Positions 8,320-16,789 are shown, counted from the first letter of the stretch. The stretch is DNA of 64,000 nucleotides from Sphingobacteriia bacterium 28-36-52 (GCA_002281575.1 NCGN01000010.1:1-64000), one strand, 5' to 3'. A program made the numbers and translations. Notes: a model not told the origin generated them from the letters alone.

Positions 8320-9474
8320 TTATTTTAAATTTTTTGTCAGCGCCTCCATTAATGATTTATTTCCCTGTGTACCTTCATAACGAATTAGTATAGTGCCATC
8401 TTTCCCAATAAGTAGTTTGGCTGGAATTGGTTGAATACTATAAAGTATACCTAAATCATATAAGGTTCCTGCACCTTGCAAAATATGTCTCCAAGCTCCA
8501 GTTTTGTCATCTTGAATAGCTTTTTTCCATGCTTCCTTTCTTTCATCATCATTGGCTATGCTTATAATTTCAAGCCCTTTTGATTTAAATTTTGTATGCA
8601 ACTCTATTAAAAAGGGAGATTCATCTCTGCATGGTTTACACCAAGTAGCCCAAAAGTCTAATAAAACATAATTTTTACCTTTAAACTGCTCTAAAGAGAT
8701 AGAATCGCCGTTAATATCAATGGTATTGAAATTCTTTGCTTTTGATCCTGGACTACCTCCTTGAATCGCTCTAATATTGGCTGCGATTCTTTGACCATAA
8801 TAACTATTTTGAATTTCACTAGAAAATGAATTAAATGTTTTTATTACAGTATCAAGTGGAAGTCGGTGAAGGAGGACTTGCAAATAAAAAACACTATAAT
8901 AGGAGTTAATATTTTTATGGACAAAATTTTCAGTTCGCATATTAATATCACGATAATAAGGGTCTAATTGCTGTCTGATTTTTTTTGCACTATCCTTAAA
9001 TTGAATTTTTGTTGGATCATATTTATATGCCAAATCAAAATAAAAAATATGTTTATCCAAAGAATCTACTATTTTCTTATGGTAGTAGGTATTATTAAGC
9101 GAATCAATTTTATTTTGCGTGTTAGAGCCCCTAAGTTTTAAATCTTTAAATTTATCTTTTTCCAAAAAAAGGTTCATAATACCCGGTTCTATGAAAATGG
9201 AATTAAAATTAATGTCACTGGTATTTTTGAAAACCCTATCACCATAAATATCTGCATTTATGGGATGTGGGATATACCCTTTGAAAATAAAAGACTCGTT
9301 AATAACCTCAGCACTGTCTGTTATATATTCGCCCTTATAATTTATATATTCTAATTTAATAAAACCTGAAGATTGATTTTTTATTTTACCGTATATAGCA
9401 AATGGCTTTGGGGGAAATTGCGCAACTATACAAGTGGTGAAAGATAGAAATAAAAAAAAAAGAAGTACTTTCAT
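8320..9474 (-). CDS. TlpA-like thioredoxin protein (DUF4369 type)
   Basis: 384 aa with signal peptide (cleavage near VAQ19), an N-terminal DUF4369-like domain (about 22-115), a helical linker and a C-terminal thioredoxin fold with DFWATWCKPC (C279, C282) and a probable cis-Pro in IQPIPAKLL. It shares domain layout and motifs with the protein at 10126-11319, such as IEPGIMN/IEPSIMN, LRGSNTQN/ISGSSIQN and GSKAK, so the two are paralogues from local duplication. It is expected to act in the periplasm on disulfides. The duplicated array argues for several substrates or redox steps. Confidence 0.83.
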   Translation of the reverse strand: MKVLLFFLFLSFTTCIVAQFPPKPFAIYGKIKNQSSGFIKLEYINYKGEYITDSAEVINESFIFKGYIPHPINADIYGDRVFKNTSDINFNSIFIEPGIMNLFLEKDKFKDLKLRGSNTQNKIDSLNNTYYHKKIVDSLDKHIFYFDLAYKYDPTKIQFKDSAKKIRQQLDPYYRDINMRTENFVHKNINSYYSVFYLQVLLHRLPLDTVIKTFNSFSSEIQNSYYGQRIAANIRAIQGGSPGSKAKNFNTIDINGDSISLEQFKGKNYVLLDFWATWCKPCRDESPFLIELHTKFKSKGLEIISIANDDERKEAWKKAIQDDKTGAWRHILQGAGTLYDLGILYSIQPIPAKLLIGKDGTILIRYEGTQGNKSLMEALTKNLK

Positions 9475-9489
9475 ATGACACTTTTTAGT

Positions 9490-9581
9490 TGATATATTTT
9501 CAATGCGATAGCTATTCTAAGATTTAGTACGGCAGATTATTTTAAAGAATTGGTGACTAAGCTAAAGTTTATTTGAAATTC
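9490..9581 (+). pseudogene. Decayed 3' end of a second abiEii gene
   Basis: The sequence matches the last about 90 bp of abiEii (2735-2825). It encodes ADYFKELVTKLKF followed by a stop, as in the intact gene. Upstream, the codon matching Trp of KIWGADYF is TAG and the frame is then shifted by one base. Only this tail survives. It shows a second abiE copy once lay here or was partly duplicated. Confidence 0.65.
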
Positions 9582-9615
9582 TATCTTTATAGTTTCTTCA
9601 AGACATGCATTAAAC
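9577..9615 (-). pseudogene. Decayed 3' end of a tlpA gene abutting the abiEii remnant
   Basis: Read on the minus strand, this encodes LEETIKIE preceded by FNAC, matching the C-terminus FDASLEETIKKEIGK of the TlpA protein at 4099-5196. It directly abuts the abiEii remnant in the same convergent order seen at 2825/4099, but without the ATPase gene between them. Similarity fades beyond about 9615. Confidence 0.55.
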
Positions 9616-9651
9616 TATATTAAGATGCAATAATGGGATAATTCCATAAAA

Positions 9652-10041
9652 TTAATTTGTATTCAAATGAATATTTGGAGATTTAATCTTATTACGTTTT
9701 AAATACTTTATTTTATTCTTGTTTAGATAAAACGAGTCAATATGAGTTGATTTCTGGGGAGAGTCAATTTGTTTAACATTAGTGGAGTCAGGATGTAAAG
9801 CAATAAATCGTTCGTATAAATTGATTCTATTTTTCAATTCCCGAAAGGAAACAGTATCGAGAAATTGATCATTCCTTAGTATAGCATTTAATTTAGTAGC
9901 TTCTCCTGACAAAATAATTGTACGATTATTATTGTAATCAGTAAAAACTCGTTCCCCTCTTTTATTGATGTAGTCTTTTTTGTATTGGATTGAACGACAA
10001 CTAAAAAAGAAGAGAAGCAATAAAAAAGGTATAAATTTCAT
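9652..10041 (-). CDS. Small lipoprotein of unknown function
   Basis: Start set at the ATG at 10041 (or 10047), giving MKFIPFLLLLFFFSC, a typical lipoprotein signal with the lipidation Cys at residue 15. The remaining about 115 residues are charged, rich in Lys, Asn and Ile, with RTIILSGEATKLNAI and a repeated NKIKYLKRNKIK-like basic tail. I recognise no family. It lies on the locus strand between two TlpA genes, 84 bp from the upstream one, so it is probably expressed with them. No cysteines beyond the lipidated one, so a redox role is unlikely. Confidence 0.55.
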   Translation of the reverse strand: MKFIPFLLLLFFFSCRSIQYKKDYINKRGERVFTDYNNNRTIILSGEATKLNAILRNDQFLDTVSFRELKNRINLYERFIALHPDSTNVKQIDSPQKSTHIDSFYLNKNKIKYLKRNKIKSPNIHLNTN

Positions 10042-10125
10042 ACTCATTAATTTTAATTGGTGGTGGTATTTTCTATCTCCGATAAACAAACGAGTAATTC
10101 AAGGTTTATACTTATATCATGATAC

Positions 10126-11319
10126 TTAAAATCTAAAAACTTTACGAAGTTGTTCAGTTAATTTAGTGTCGTCATCATTTTCTTGTCGAAAAATAATGAT
10201 TCCATTTGTATCGATGAGGATCTTAGTTGGCAAGACAGTTACTGCATATTCTTTGTTTACATTAAACTGATTGAAATTACCTTTTTGAAACTCGCCAATA
10301 TCTAAATTATCACGTATGTGATGAAAAAGGCTAGTTTTATCTTTTTCAACAGCCTTTTTCCAATCTTCACTATTTCTATCAGAACTTATACAAATTACCT
10401 CTAGGCCCTTATCCTGATATTTTTTATATAACTCAATTAAATAAGGACTACCCTTTCTACAAGGCAAACACCAACTTGCCCAAAAATCTAATAGTATATA
10501 TTTCTTGCCAATTAATTTTGAAACATCTAAGAGTCGGCCATTAATGTCATTAATTGAGAAGACTTTAGCCTTACTCCCGACACCAGCACCTAATTTAAGG
10601 ATTATCTGATGACGAACTAAATCACCAAATAAAGATTGTTGAATTTTATAACTGAAATTATTATAAAATTCTGCAAGCGAGTCAACAGAAAGCGATGAAA
10701 AATAATACCGCAATAAGTATGCACTTATGTAAGAGTCTCTATTCTTTTCAATATATTCAAGATCGATAGTTTTAATTTTGTCTCTGTACGGAATAAGTTT
10801 ATCAAATGCATTCTTAGCTAATTCTTGCAGCACAATATTCTCTTTTGATTTATTTAGCAGTTCTATGGCTTTAGTATATTCAGTTTCAAGTAATTTGATC
10901 CCCATATTGTCATATACACTATCCTTAAACTTTTGAAGCCTAGACATTTCATTTTGAATACTTGATCCGCTTATTTTTGCTTTCTTAAAGTTATCTACCA
11001 ATAGGGAAATATTCATTATTGATGGCTCAATAAAAAAATCAGTTGTATTCGGGTCGTTGATAGATTTAGATTTTATATTACCGTCTAGATATGCATTAGT
11101 GGGTTCTTTGATTTTTCCCGTAAATAAAAAACTCCCGTTATTTAGTTTACAAGTATCATGAATGAATTTTCCCTCAAGATTTAAATAACTCAGGACAATA
11201 ATCCCATCTTCTTGTCCTTCTAAATATCCAATTAGTTTAAAGCTTGAACTATCATTTTTTTTTTGGCCAAAAGCTATTGAACTAAATAACAGAAAACAAA
11301 AAAGAATGTTTTTTTTCAT
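10126..11319 (-). CDS. TlpA-like thioredoxin protein (DUF4369 type), first gene of the lower run
   Basis: 397 aa: signal peptide (MKKNILFCFLLFSSIAFGQ), DUF4369-like domain (about 27-120), helical linker, then a C-terminal thioredoxin domain with DFWASWCLPC (C284, C287) and a probable cis-Pro in VTVLPTKIL. Paralogue of 8320-9474. Its leader region, between the HlyD gene and this start, holds one palindrome copy and one copy of the structured 99-nt repeat. That points to its own promoter or to attenuation between exporter genes and the thioredoxin run. Confidence 0.83.
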   Translation of the reverse strand: MKKNILFCFLLFSSIAFGQKKNDSSSFKLIGYLEGQEDGIIVLSYLNLEGKFIHDTCKLNNGSFLFTGKIKEPTNAYLDGNIKSKSINDPNTTDFFIEPSIMNISLLVDNFKKAKISGSSIQNEMSRLQKFKDSVYDNMGIKLLETEYTKAIELLNKSKENIVLQELAKNAFDKLIPYRDKIKTIDLEYIEKNRDSYISAYLLRYYFSSLSVDSLAEFYNNFSYKIQQSLFGDLVRHQIILKLGAGVGSKAKVFSINDINGRLLDVSKLIGKKYILLDFWASWCLPCRKGSPYLIELYKKYQDKGLEVICISSDRNSEDWKKAVEKDKTSLFHHIRDNLDIGEFQKGNFNQFNVNKEYAVTVLPTKILIDTNGIIIFRQENDDDTKLTEQLRKVFRF

Positions 11320-11361
11320 AATATAAAATCTAAAAAGAAAAAAAGCTGCACAAATGCTACT

Positions 11362-11460
11362 GCTTTAAGCATCAGCAGATTGTTGGCTCGCCAAACCACT
11401 TATTCGCGATTAAGTGTAGTACCATTTGACTGTTCTTTTCGGGTACTAATCAAAAAGAAC
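11362..11460 (-). ncRNA. Structured 99-nt repeat B, copy 1 (candidate pseudoknotted leader RNA)
   Basis: About 91 percent identical to 16676-16774. Read on the minus strand: a 10-bp stem GTTCTTTTTG/CGAAAAGAAC whose loop contains TAGTACC, complementary to GGTACTA a few bases downstream (possible pseudoknot). Then come hairpins CACTTA(8 nt)TAAGTG, TTGG(CGAG)CCAA and CTGCT(9 nt)AGCAG. In copy 2 the first stem changes G-C to T-A and T-G to C-G, so pairing is kept. It ends 43 nt before the TlpA start at 11319, and a T-rich tract follows. I do not recognise it as a known RNA family. Confidence 0.55.
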
Positions 11461-11520
11461 TAAGAAAAATAATTTTCAACTAAAATTAGAACTGATTAAA
11501 ACAAATATGAAATTTTACTG

Positions 11521-11538
11521 GGGGGTATTTTTACCCCC
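11521..11538. promoter_or_regulatory. 18-bp palindrome, copy 3 of 4
   Basis: GGGGGTATTTTTACCCCC, 4 bp beyond the HlyD stop codon on the minus strand and about 200 bp upstream of the TlpA start at 11319. Its place right after a stop is compatible with a terminator, but no consistent T-run follows it on that strand (CAGTAAAATTTC follows), so an operator for the downstream unit is preferred. Confidence 0.5.
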
Positions 11539-11542
11539 GAGA

Positions 11543-12880
11543 TTAACGAGCAAATAACCCCCTCCATTGATATAATAACCGATCAGCTAAACTAGCTTCC
11601 GCCGTAATGACATCTGCGGTGCCAGTCAAACTATTACTAAAATGGATAGTCTTTTGATAATTTGTTTGTAAACCGTTGTTGAGTTTAACCTTTATCAAAA
11701 AACTAGTGTCTTTGTAAGGTACTTTTGGAATATAAATAATAGTTCCATGCAACACACCAAACTCATTTCTTTGATAACTATTGAGTGCAATATTCACCTG
11801 TTGCCCTTGCTTAAGTTTACCAAAGTTCAGTTGAGATGCAATCATCTCAGCATAATAACTTGGCTGTGTCGGTATTATATAGAATAACTCCTGCCCTGAT
11901 TTAATCCAACTATTCTCTTGAAAATAACTGGCAAATTGTAGTGTTCCAGTTTCGCTAGCAATTAATGTATAACGAGTTGTCCATTCTGCCAACGCGTTTT
12001 TAGCATTAAAAATGACTGCTATAAATGTTTGTTGAATATCAGCTTTTAGCTTTTCAATTTCTAATAATTCTTTTTGCTTGGCAACAATATTAGCAGACTG
12101 ATTAATATTACCTGCATCTACTTGTTCCAATTGCTGCTTCTTAGCTATAACGGTTGATTTGTCCTTAATCAAATCAAGTGGTGCTATCACTTTTTCATTT
12201 GCCAATTTCTCATTAATGGTTAATAATCCTTGTTGCATTTCTAAATCTTGAAGAATTAATTGCTTTTGATTATTGGCATTCGCTTTGGACTGATTAATCA
12301 ATTGAATATCTTGAGCAATGGCATTTCGTTTTTGATCAAAATAACCTTTAGACTTTGCCCAGCTGAGCTGATAGATTTGTTGAACAATATCCTGATAATT
12401 TTTTTGCAAATCGCCTAATTGATTAAGTATTTCTAACTGGCTAATCGCATTCCAATTATTCCCTTTTAAGAAAAGTTCAGTTTGAACAACCCATTTTTTA
12501 AACAACAACACTTGCTCATAATCAGCATTGCTTTGCAAAACAGCTAGAACGTCACCCGCATTTACTTTTCGGTTTTCTTTAGCATTTAAATAAATGATTC
12601 TTCCCTCAGATTTACTAATAATTTGCTTGGGCAAATTATCTCCTACAATTTTTACTGGCGCTTTTACGATATCCGGGTATCGAATAAAAAAGGTTAACGT
12701 GAATAACAACCCAATAATGACAAAAAACATTGCAATGCCATTTCGGACTATCCAAACAGGTTTACTACTAATGATTTCACGAACCTCATGGCTATAAATA
12801 CGATCTGCCTCATCTAAGTGCTCAATATTTGCAGCTTCAAGCATTGCATCTAAACTATATGATTCTTTTTGTTGAGGCAT
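11543..12880 (-). CDS. HlyD-family membrane fusion protein of the peptide exporter
   Basis: 445 aa. A cytoplasmic N-terminus is followed by one membrane segment (about 48-68, GIAMFFVIIGLLFTLTFF), then a biotinyl-lipoyl-like half (EGRIIYLNAKENRKVNAGDVLAVL), a long Gln/Lys-rich coiled-coil hairpin (about 140-290), the second lipoyl half (ASETGTLQFASYF) and a beta-barrel domain. HlyD proteins bridge the inner-membrane ABC exporter to an outer-membrane channel. It starts 9 bp after the C39 ABC transporter gene, so the two form one operon. No TolC-like gene is present in the window. Confidence 0.88.
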   Translation of the reverse strand: MPQQKESYSLDAMLEAANIEHLDEADRIYSHEVREIISSKPVWIVRNGIAMFFVIIGLLFTLTFFIRYPDIVKAPVKIVGDNLPKQIISKSEGRIIYLNAKENRKVNAGDVLAVLQSNADYEQVLLFKKWVVQTELFLKGNNWNAISQLEILNQLGDLQKNYQDIVQQIYQLSWAKSKGYFDQKRNAIAQDIQLINQSKANANNQKQLILQDLEMQQGLLTINEKLANEKVIAPLDLIKDKSTVIAKKQQLEQVDAGNINQSANIVAKQKELLEIEKLKADIQQTFIAVIFNAKNALAEWTTRYTLIASETGTLQFASYFQENSWIKSGQELFYIIPTQPSYYAEMIASQLNFGKLKQGQQVNIALNSYQRNEFGVLHGTIIYIPKVPYKDTSFLIKVKLNNGLQTNYQKTIHFSNSLTGTADVITAEASLADRLLYQWRGLFAR

Positions 12881-12889
12881 AGTTTATAT

Positions 12890-15142
12890 TTAATCACCTA
12901 ATTCTAATTGATTTTTAACCAAAGTAAAATATTCACCCTTCATTGCTGTTAATTCAGCATGTGTACCTTGCTCGGTAATGACACCGTTGTGCAACACCAC
13001 AATTTGATCTGCATTTTTAACAGTGCTTAAGCGGTGTGCTACCACTACAACTGTTTTACCTTCGAAAAATAGATTTAAATTTTTCAAAATAGTACTTTCA
13101 TTATTGGAATCTAATGCATTGGTGGCTTCATCTAATAAAATTAGATCCGGGTTTTTGTAAACTGCTCTAGCAATTAAGATCCGTTGTCTTTGCCCTGCAC
13201 TTACTCCTGTGCCTTCTGCGCCAATTTTGGTATTATAGCCCAGTGGTAAACTTTCAATAAACGAAGTAATGTTGGCAATTTTTGCAGCATATCTTAACCT
13301 TGTCTTATCAGGATAGTCTTCCCCAACAGCTATATTTTTTGCAATACTATCAGAAAAAATAAAGCTGTCTTGCATTACTACACCACACTGTTTACGCCAA
13401 GCACGATGGCTAATATTTGACAAATTTAAACCTGCTAATTCAGCTTGATCACCAATATATATATCCCCAGACTTCGCATCGTAAAATTTAAGTAATAACT
13501 TTAATAAGGTGGTTTTACCACTGCCACTGGACCCTACAATTGCTGTAACTTTTCCTTGTGGTATTTGCATGGAAATATTTTTAAGCACAGGCTCATTACC
13601 AGCACCAGGATAGGTAAAGCTGATATTTTGAAGGTGTATAGATCGGTTTTGCGGCAAGTCAGTAACCAGAGCTGAAGGAGCATCGCTGTTCAAATTTACC
13701 GGTTCCTCATCGGCCAATTGATGAATTTCATTCAATCTTTCCAAACTTATTTTAGCCAATTGCCAATTTTGAACGAACCCAATCATTTGCTCAATTGGAG
13801 AATTTAACTGCCCAATTATGTATTGAATGGCAAGCATTGCCCCAAGGGTTATTTGCCCTTGAATCACTGCTGTTGCAGCCACAAATGTGATGAATATATT
13901 TTTGCCCTCGTTAATAAATAAAGCACCCGCTTGTTGCCATTGATTCAGTGCAAGCCCTTTCATTCCTACCCTAAATAGCGAAGCTTGCAAATGTTCCCAT
14001 TGCCATCGTTGTTGCTTTTCGCTACCATGCAACTTAATCTCCTGCATACCTTGTACCAATTGAATGGTACTACTCTGTTCTGCAGCTGCAATATCAAACT
14101 GTTGGTAATCAAGCTCTTTTCTTTTCTTTAAGAAGATTAAAATCCATAAAATGTAAAGCACACTGGCTGCAGTAAAAACACCAAAAATGAGGGTACTGTA
14201 ATTAAGTAAGACAACAGAAAATACCAATAAATTGAATAGAGAAAACAAAGTACTAAGTGAAGTTCCAGTCAAGAAATTTTGAATGCGTTTATGATCATTC
14301 ATTCTTTGAAGTATATCCCCTGTTTTTTTGCTATCAAAATAAGCCAAAGGCAACTTCATCAGCTTTATTAAAAAACCAGTTAATATGGAAATATTGATTC
14401 GGCTACTGATATGGTATAATATCCAACTGCGAATAAATTCTACTCCTAAACGCCCAATAAACAATGCCAGTTGAGCTAATAAAACAATATATACAAATTG
14501 AATGTTTTGGGTGTTGATACCTACATCAACTACACTTTGTGTGAGAAAGGGAAATACCAATTGCAATAAACTACCGAGCATAACCCCTAAGAAAAGTTGG
14601 AATACCAGTTTTTTATGCGGCTTTATATAACCCCATAGTTGGTTAGCATGATTGGTTGTTAACTCTTTAAAATCATGCCCGTAATTAGTATTATAAAAGT
14701 TTTGCCCAGGTTCTAGTATTAATGCAATTCCTGTGGATTTCCCATCCTCATTTTTATCACATATCCATTTTTGTAAGAACAGCTCTTTGCTGATAGTTAT
14801 AATCCCTTTAGCGGGATCAACTATTATTATATTTTTTGGCTTTGAAAAAAAAGCCCTCTTTTGTGGTGGTAAAACAATAAAGTGATTTTGACCCCAATGC
14901 AGTATGGCGGGTTTTGGGGCTTCTTCTATTAATTTTTCAAAACTCAACTTTAACCCAGAGGTTTGAAAACCTATCTTTTCTGCAGCATCACTAATGCCTA
15001 ATAAGTTAACCCCATCCTTACCTATCTCTGTTAACTCCCTTAGCTTCTCTAAAGCAAACACACGACCATAGTACCTGCTTATCATATACAAACAAGTAGG
15101 ACCACAGTCCATTTGGTTTTGTTGACGGTGGAAAAGGAACAT
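12890..15142 (-). CDS. C39 peptidase-containing ABC exporter for double-glycine peptides
   Basis: 750 aa, full-length peptidase-containing ABC transporter. The N-terminal C39 protease has catalytic C13 (MDCGPTC), H87 (HWGQNHF) and D109 (IIVDPAKG), all intact. A six-helix membrane domain spans about 175-470. The nucleotide-binding domain has Walker A GSSGSGKTT, signature SAGQRQR, Walker B LILLDEATNALD and the switch His in VVAHRLST. Such exporters cut the leader after GG and export the core peptide. The two GG precursors in this locus are the obvious cargo. A 257-bp gene-free region lies upstream; apart from a 14-bp AGCATATGTTAATT match to Repeat A (minus strand, near 15281-15295) I see nothing in it. 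Confidence 0.93.
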   Translation of the reverse strand: MFLFHRQQNQMDCGPTCLYMISRYYGRVFALEKLRELTEIGKDGVNLLGISDAAEKIGFQTSGLKLSFEKLIEEAPKPAILHWGQNHFIVLPPQKRAFFSKPKNIIIVDPAKGIITISKELFLQKWICDKNEDGKSTGIALILEPGQNFYNTNYGHDFKELTTNHANQLWGYIKPHKKLVFQLFLGVMLGSLLQLVFPFLTQSVVDVGINTQNIQFVYIVLLAQLALFIGRLGVEFIRSWILYHISSRINISILTGFLIKLMKLPLAYFDSKKTGDILQRMNDHKRIQNFLTGTSLSTLFSLFNLLVFSVVLLNYSTLIFGVFTAASVLYILWILIFLKKRKELDYQQFDIAAAEQSSTIQLVQGMQEIKLHGSEKQQRWQWEHLQASLFRVGMKGLALNQWQQAGALFINEGKNIFITFVAATAVIQGQITLGAMLAIQYIIGQLNSPIEQMIGFVQNWQLAKISLERLNEIHQLADEEPVNLNSDAPSALVTDLPQNRSIHLQNISFTYPGAGNEPVLKNISMQIPQGKVTAIVGSSGSGKTTLLKLLLKFYDAKSGDIYIGDQAELAGLNLSNISHRAWRKQCGVVMQDSFIFSDSIAKNIAVGEDYPDKTRLRYAAKIANITSFIESLPLGYNTKIGAEGTGVSAGQRQRILIARAVYKNPDLILLDEATNALDSNNESTILKNLNLFFEGKTVVVVAHRLSTVKNADQIVVLHNGVITEQGTHAELTAMKGEYFTLVKNQLELGD

Positions 15143-15399
15143 TTATTTAAACAATAAATTTTTTAATGGTCAGAAATGAACTGAGATATAAATCTGATTA
15201 ACCAGTATCCTCAAGAATTAACAAATGTTATTTTGTTTTATAGGTTGCTGTAAATGGATCATAATTACAATTTGATTTGATGAATTAACATATGCTCTAC
15301 TATCGGTAAACTTACACAACATTAATTACGGGTGGGGAATTTCTACAACGTAATTTTCTAAAAAGCAATTTTTTGCACTTCCTTTAAGAATTGTACTTA

Positions 15400-16308
15400 T
15401 TAATTGAAGTTAGTTTTAGTTTTCATAGGAATTTGTTTTAAAAGAAGTTGCAATGAGCTGTGTGAACTTATCAGCTGTTGGCTAGAATTATATAACAAAT
15501 TATAAGGAATCCCGTATTTCACATTTTCAGTATATAATTTACTATTTGCACCACCAATTAATAAAAAATTTGACCATTTGCATGCATCTTGTTTTAAAGC
15601 TAATTTCCATTTTGATTCATCATCATCTATTGAAAGTCCAATAATTTGAATTTTACTAGTATCAATCAAATTGAAAATGCCATTTAACATCCGATTCTCA
15701 TGTCGGCAAGGTGAGCACCAAGATGCACCAATTATAAATAAGTAGTATTGTTTATTTGAATTAAAAAATTTTGAGAGTTTATAAACTTCCCCTTTTTGTC
15801 CTTTTACATAAGAGTCTGATAAATATTTGTTTGCAGTTAAGAGATTCAGCTTATTTGAATAATCTAACAACTGATCATGAACCTTTTTACCATCTTTTGA
15901 ATTTCTTATTTCAAATGGGAAAGTATTAAAAAGTTCTATTCGATCATTAATAGAAACTAAATTAGAAAAAGATATATTATAAGTAATAGCATATATATTT
16001 TTAGCTTCTTTTTTTATCTTTCGTAGTGTCTTAAACAAAAGTACAGTATATAAATCTTGTTGAAATAAAATCACTGAATCAGAATAAAATCGAGCTTTAT
16101 TTTTCTCAGAATAACTAGATGGTATAATTTTAGAGAAGCTATAAATCTTTTTATTTTGAATTTCCCAATATTTGTTTAAACTCGTTAAGTTTTTAAAATC
16201 AAGAGTTGTATCTACAAATACTATATTGTCATTTTCCAAGTTTTTAGAATATATTTTAGAAATAGACAAATGAAAAAACAGTATGAAACTAAATATTTTA
16301 ATAATCAT
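15400..16308 (-). CDS. TlpA-like thioredoxin protein paired with the 8-Cys peptide
   Basis: Start set at the ATG at 16308 (MIIKIFSFILFFHLSISKIYS, a signal peptide). An upstream in-frame GTG at 16344 lies inside the terminator hairpin and is unlikely. 302 aa, shorter than the other TlpA proteins of the locus and without a clear DUF4369 domain. The C-terminal thioredoxin domain has IIGASWCSPC (C198, C201) and a cis-Pro candidate in KYGIPYNLLY. It follows the 8-Cys precursor just as 4099-5196 follows the 6-Cys precursor, so each peptide has its own downstream thioredoxin. Its product probably acts on that peptide's disulfides (inference). Confidence 0.78.
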   Translation of the reverse strand: MIIKIFSFILFFHLSISKIYSKNLENDNIVFVDTTLDFKNLTSLNKYWEIQNKKIYSFSKIIPSSYSEKNKARFYSDSVILFQQDLYTVLLFKTLRKIKKEAKNIYAITYNISFSNLVSINDRIELFNTFPFEIRNSKDGKKVHDQLLDYSNKLNLLTANKYLSDSYVKGQKGEVYKLSKFFNSNKQYYLFIIGASWCSPCRHENRMLNGIFNLIDTSKIQIIGLSIDDDESKWKLALKQDACKWSNFLLIGGANSKLYTENVKYGIPYNLLYNSSQQLISSHSSLQLLLKQIPMKTKTNFN

Positions 16309-16329
16309 TTGAATTGAAATTATACAATT

Positions 16330-16371
16330 AAAAATATTAGCCACTTATAATAGTCAGTGGCTAATATTTTT
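16330..16371 (-). terminator. Strong intergenic terminator after the 8-Cys peptide gene
   Basis: A perfect 16-bp stem (AAAAATATTAGCCACT/AGTGGCTAATATTTTT, 10-nt loop) begins 3 bp after the precursor stop codon and is flanked by T on both strands. It should end most transcripts at the peptide gene and let a fraction read into the TlpA gene, giving much more peptide than enzyme. Confidence 0.75.
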
Positions 16372-16373
16372 TC

Positions 16374-16616
16374 TTAATTCATGTTACATCCATTACATGG
16401 AACAACTCCAGAACTAGCAAAATCAGTACAATTAGGGTAAACTCTTGCACACAATTCAGCTGCTGAACCATTTGTATACCAGCATGAAGACATACTTCCA
16501 CAAACACATCCAACACATGCACCTCCTTCTCCAGGATCATCCATGTATCCACCAATTAATTTCTTCTGTGCATTTCTACTTAATGCAAAACCCAAATTTG
16601 CTAATTTATTTTTCAT
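16374..16616 (-). CDS. Double-glycine-leader peptide precursor, 8-Cys core
   Basis: 80 aa. The 23-residue leader ends LSRNAQKKLIGG and matches the leader at 5208-5489 in length and in LG, L(S/T)R and KK(I/L)IGG. The 57-residue core has eight cysteines (ACVGCVCGSMSSC, LCARVYPNC, PCNGC), enough for four disulfides, and several acidic residues near its start. Its own leader RNA holds structured repeat B copy 2 and a strong terminator follows, so it is a separately controlled, probably highly expressed gene. Activity unknown; no similarity to a named bacteriocin is recognised. Confidence 0.82.
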   Translation of the reverse strand: MKNKLANLGFALSRNAQKKLIGGYMDDPGEGGACVGCVCGSMSSCWYTNGSAAELCARVYPNCTDFASSGVVPCNGCNMN

Positions 16617-16675
16617 GATAATTGATTTAGCTATTCAGTTATAATGAATAACGGTTAACTAAAATTATTCCTGCA

Positions 16676-16774
16676 GCTTAAAGCATCAGCAGATAATTGG
16701 CTCGCCAAACCACTCATTCGCGATTAAGTGTAGTACCATTTGGCTTTTCTTTTCGGGTACTAGTCGAAAAGAAA
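16676..16774 (-). ncRNA. Structured 99-nt repeat B, copy 2 (candidate pseudoknotted leader RNA)
   Basis: Same element as 11362-11460. First stem TTTCTTTTCG/CGAAAAGAAA, fully paired, with loop TAGTACC complementary to downstream GGTACTA. The second hairpin CACTTA/TGAGTG has a T-G wobble where copy 1 has T-A. It begins 15 bp after the VKOR gene stop and ends 59 nt before the 8-Cys precursor start. A short frame (MVLHLIAN...) crosses it, but its changes are less constrained than the pairing. Confidence 0.55.
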
Positions 16775-16789
16775 TATTTTTATTCTTTC

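Noticed and set aside
15143..15399. A third GG-leader precursor upstream of the C39 exporter
   Set aside because: I read both strands for a leader ending in GG and found none; only a 14-bp match to Repeat A is present.
16308..16344. GTG at 16344 as start of the TlpA gene
   Set aside because: It lies inside the terminator hairpin and adds 12 residues before a good signal peptide; the ATG at 16308 fits better.
11362..16774. Short frame MVLHLIANKWFGEPTIC inside repeat B as a peptide gene
   Set aside because: Of the few differences between copies in this frame, some change amino acids (K to E, T to I), while base pairing is preserved. Structure explains the conservation better.
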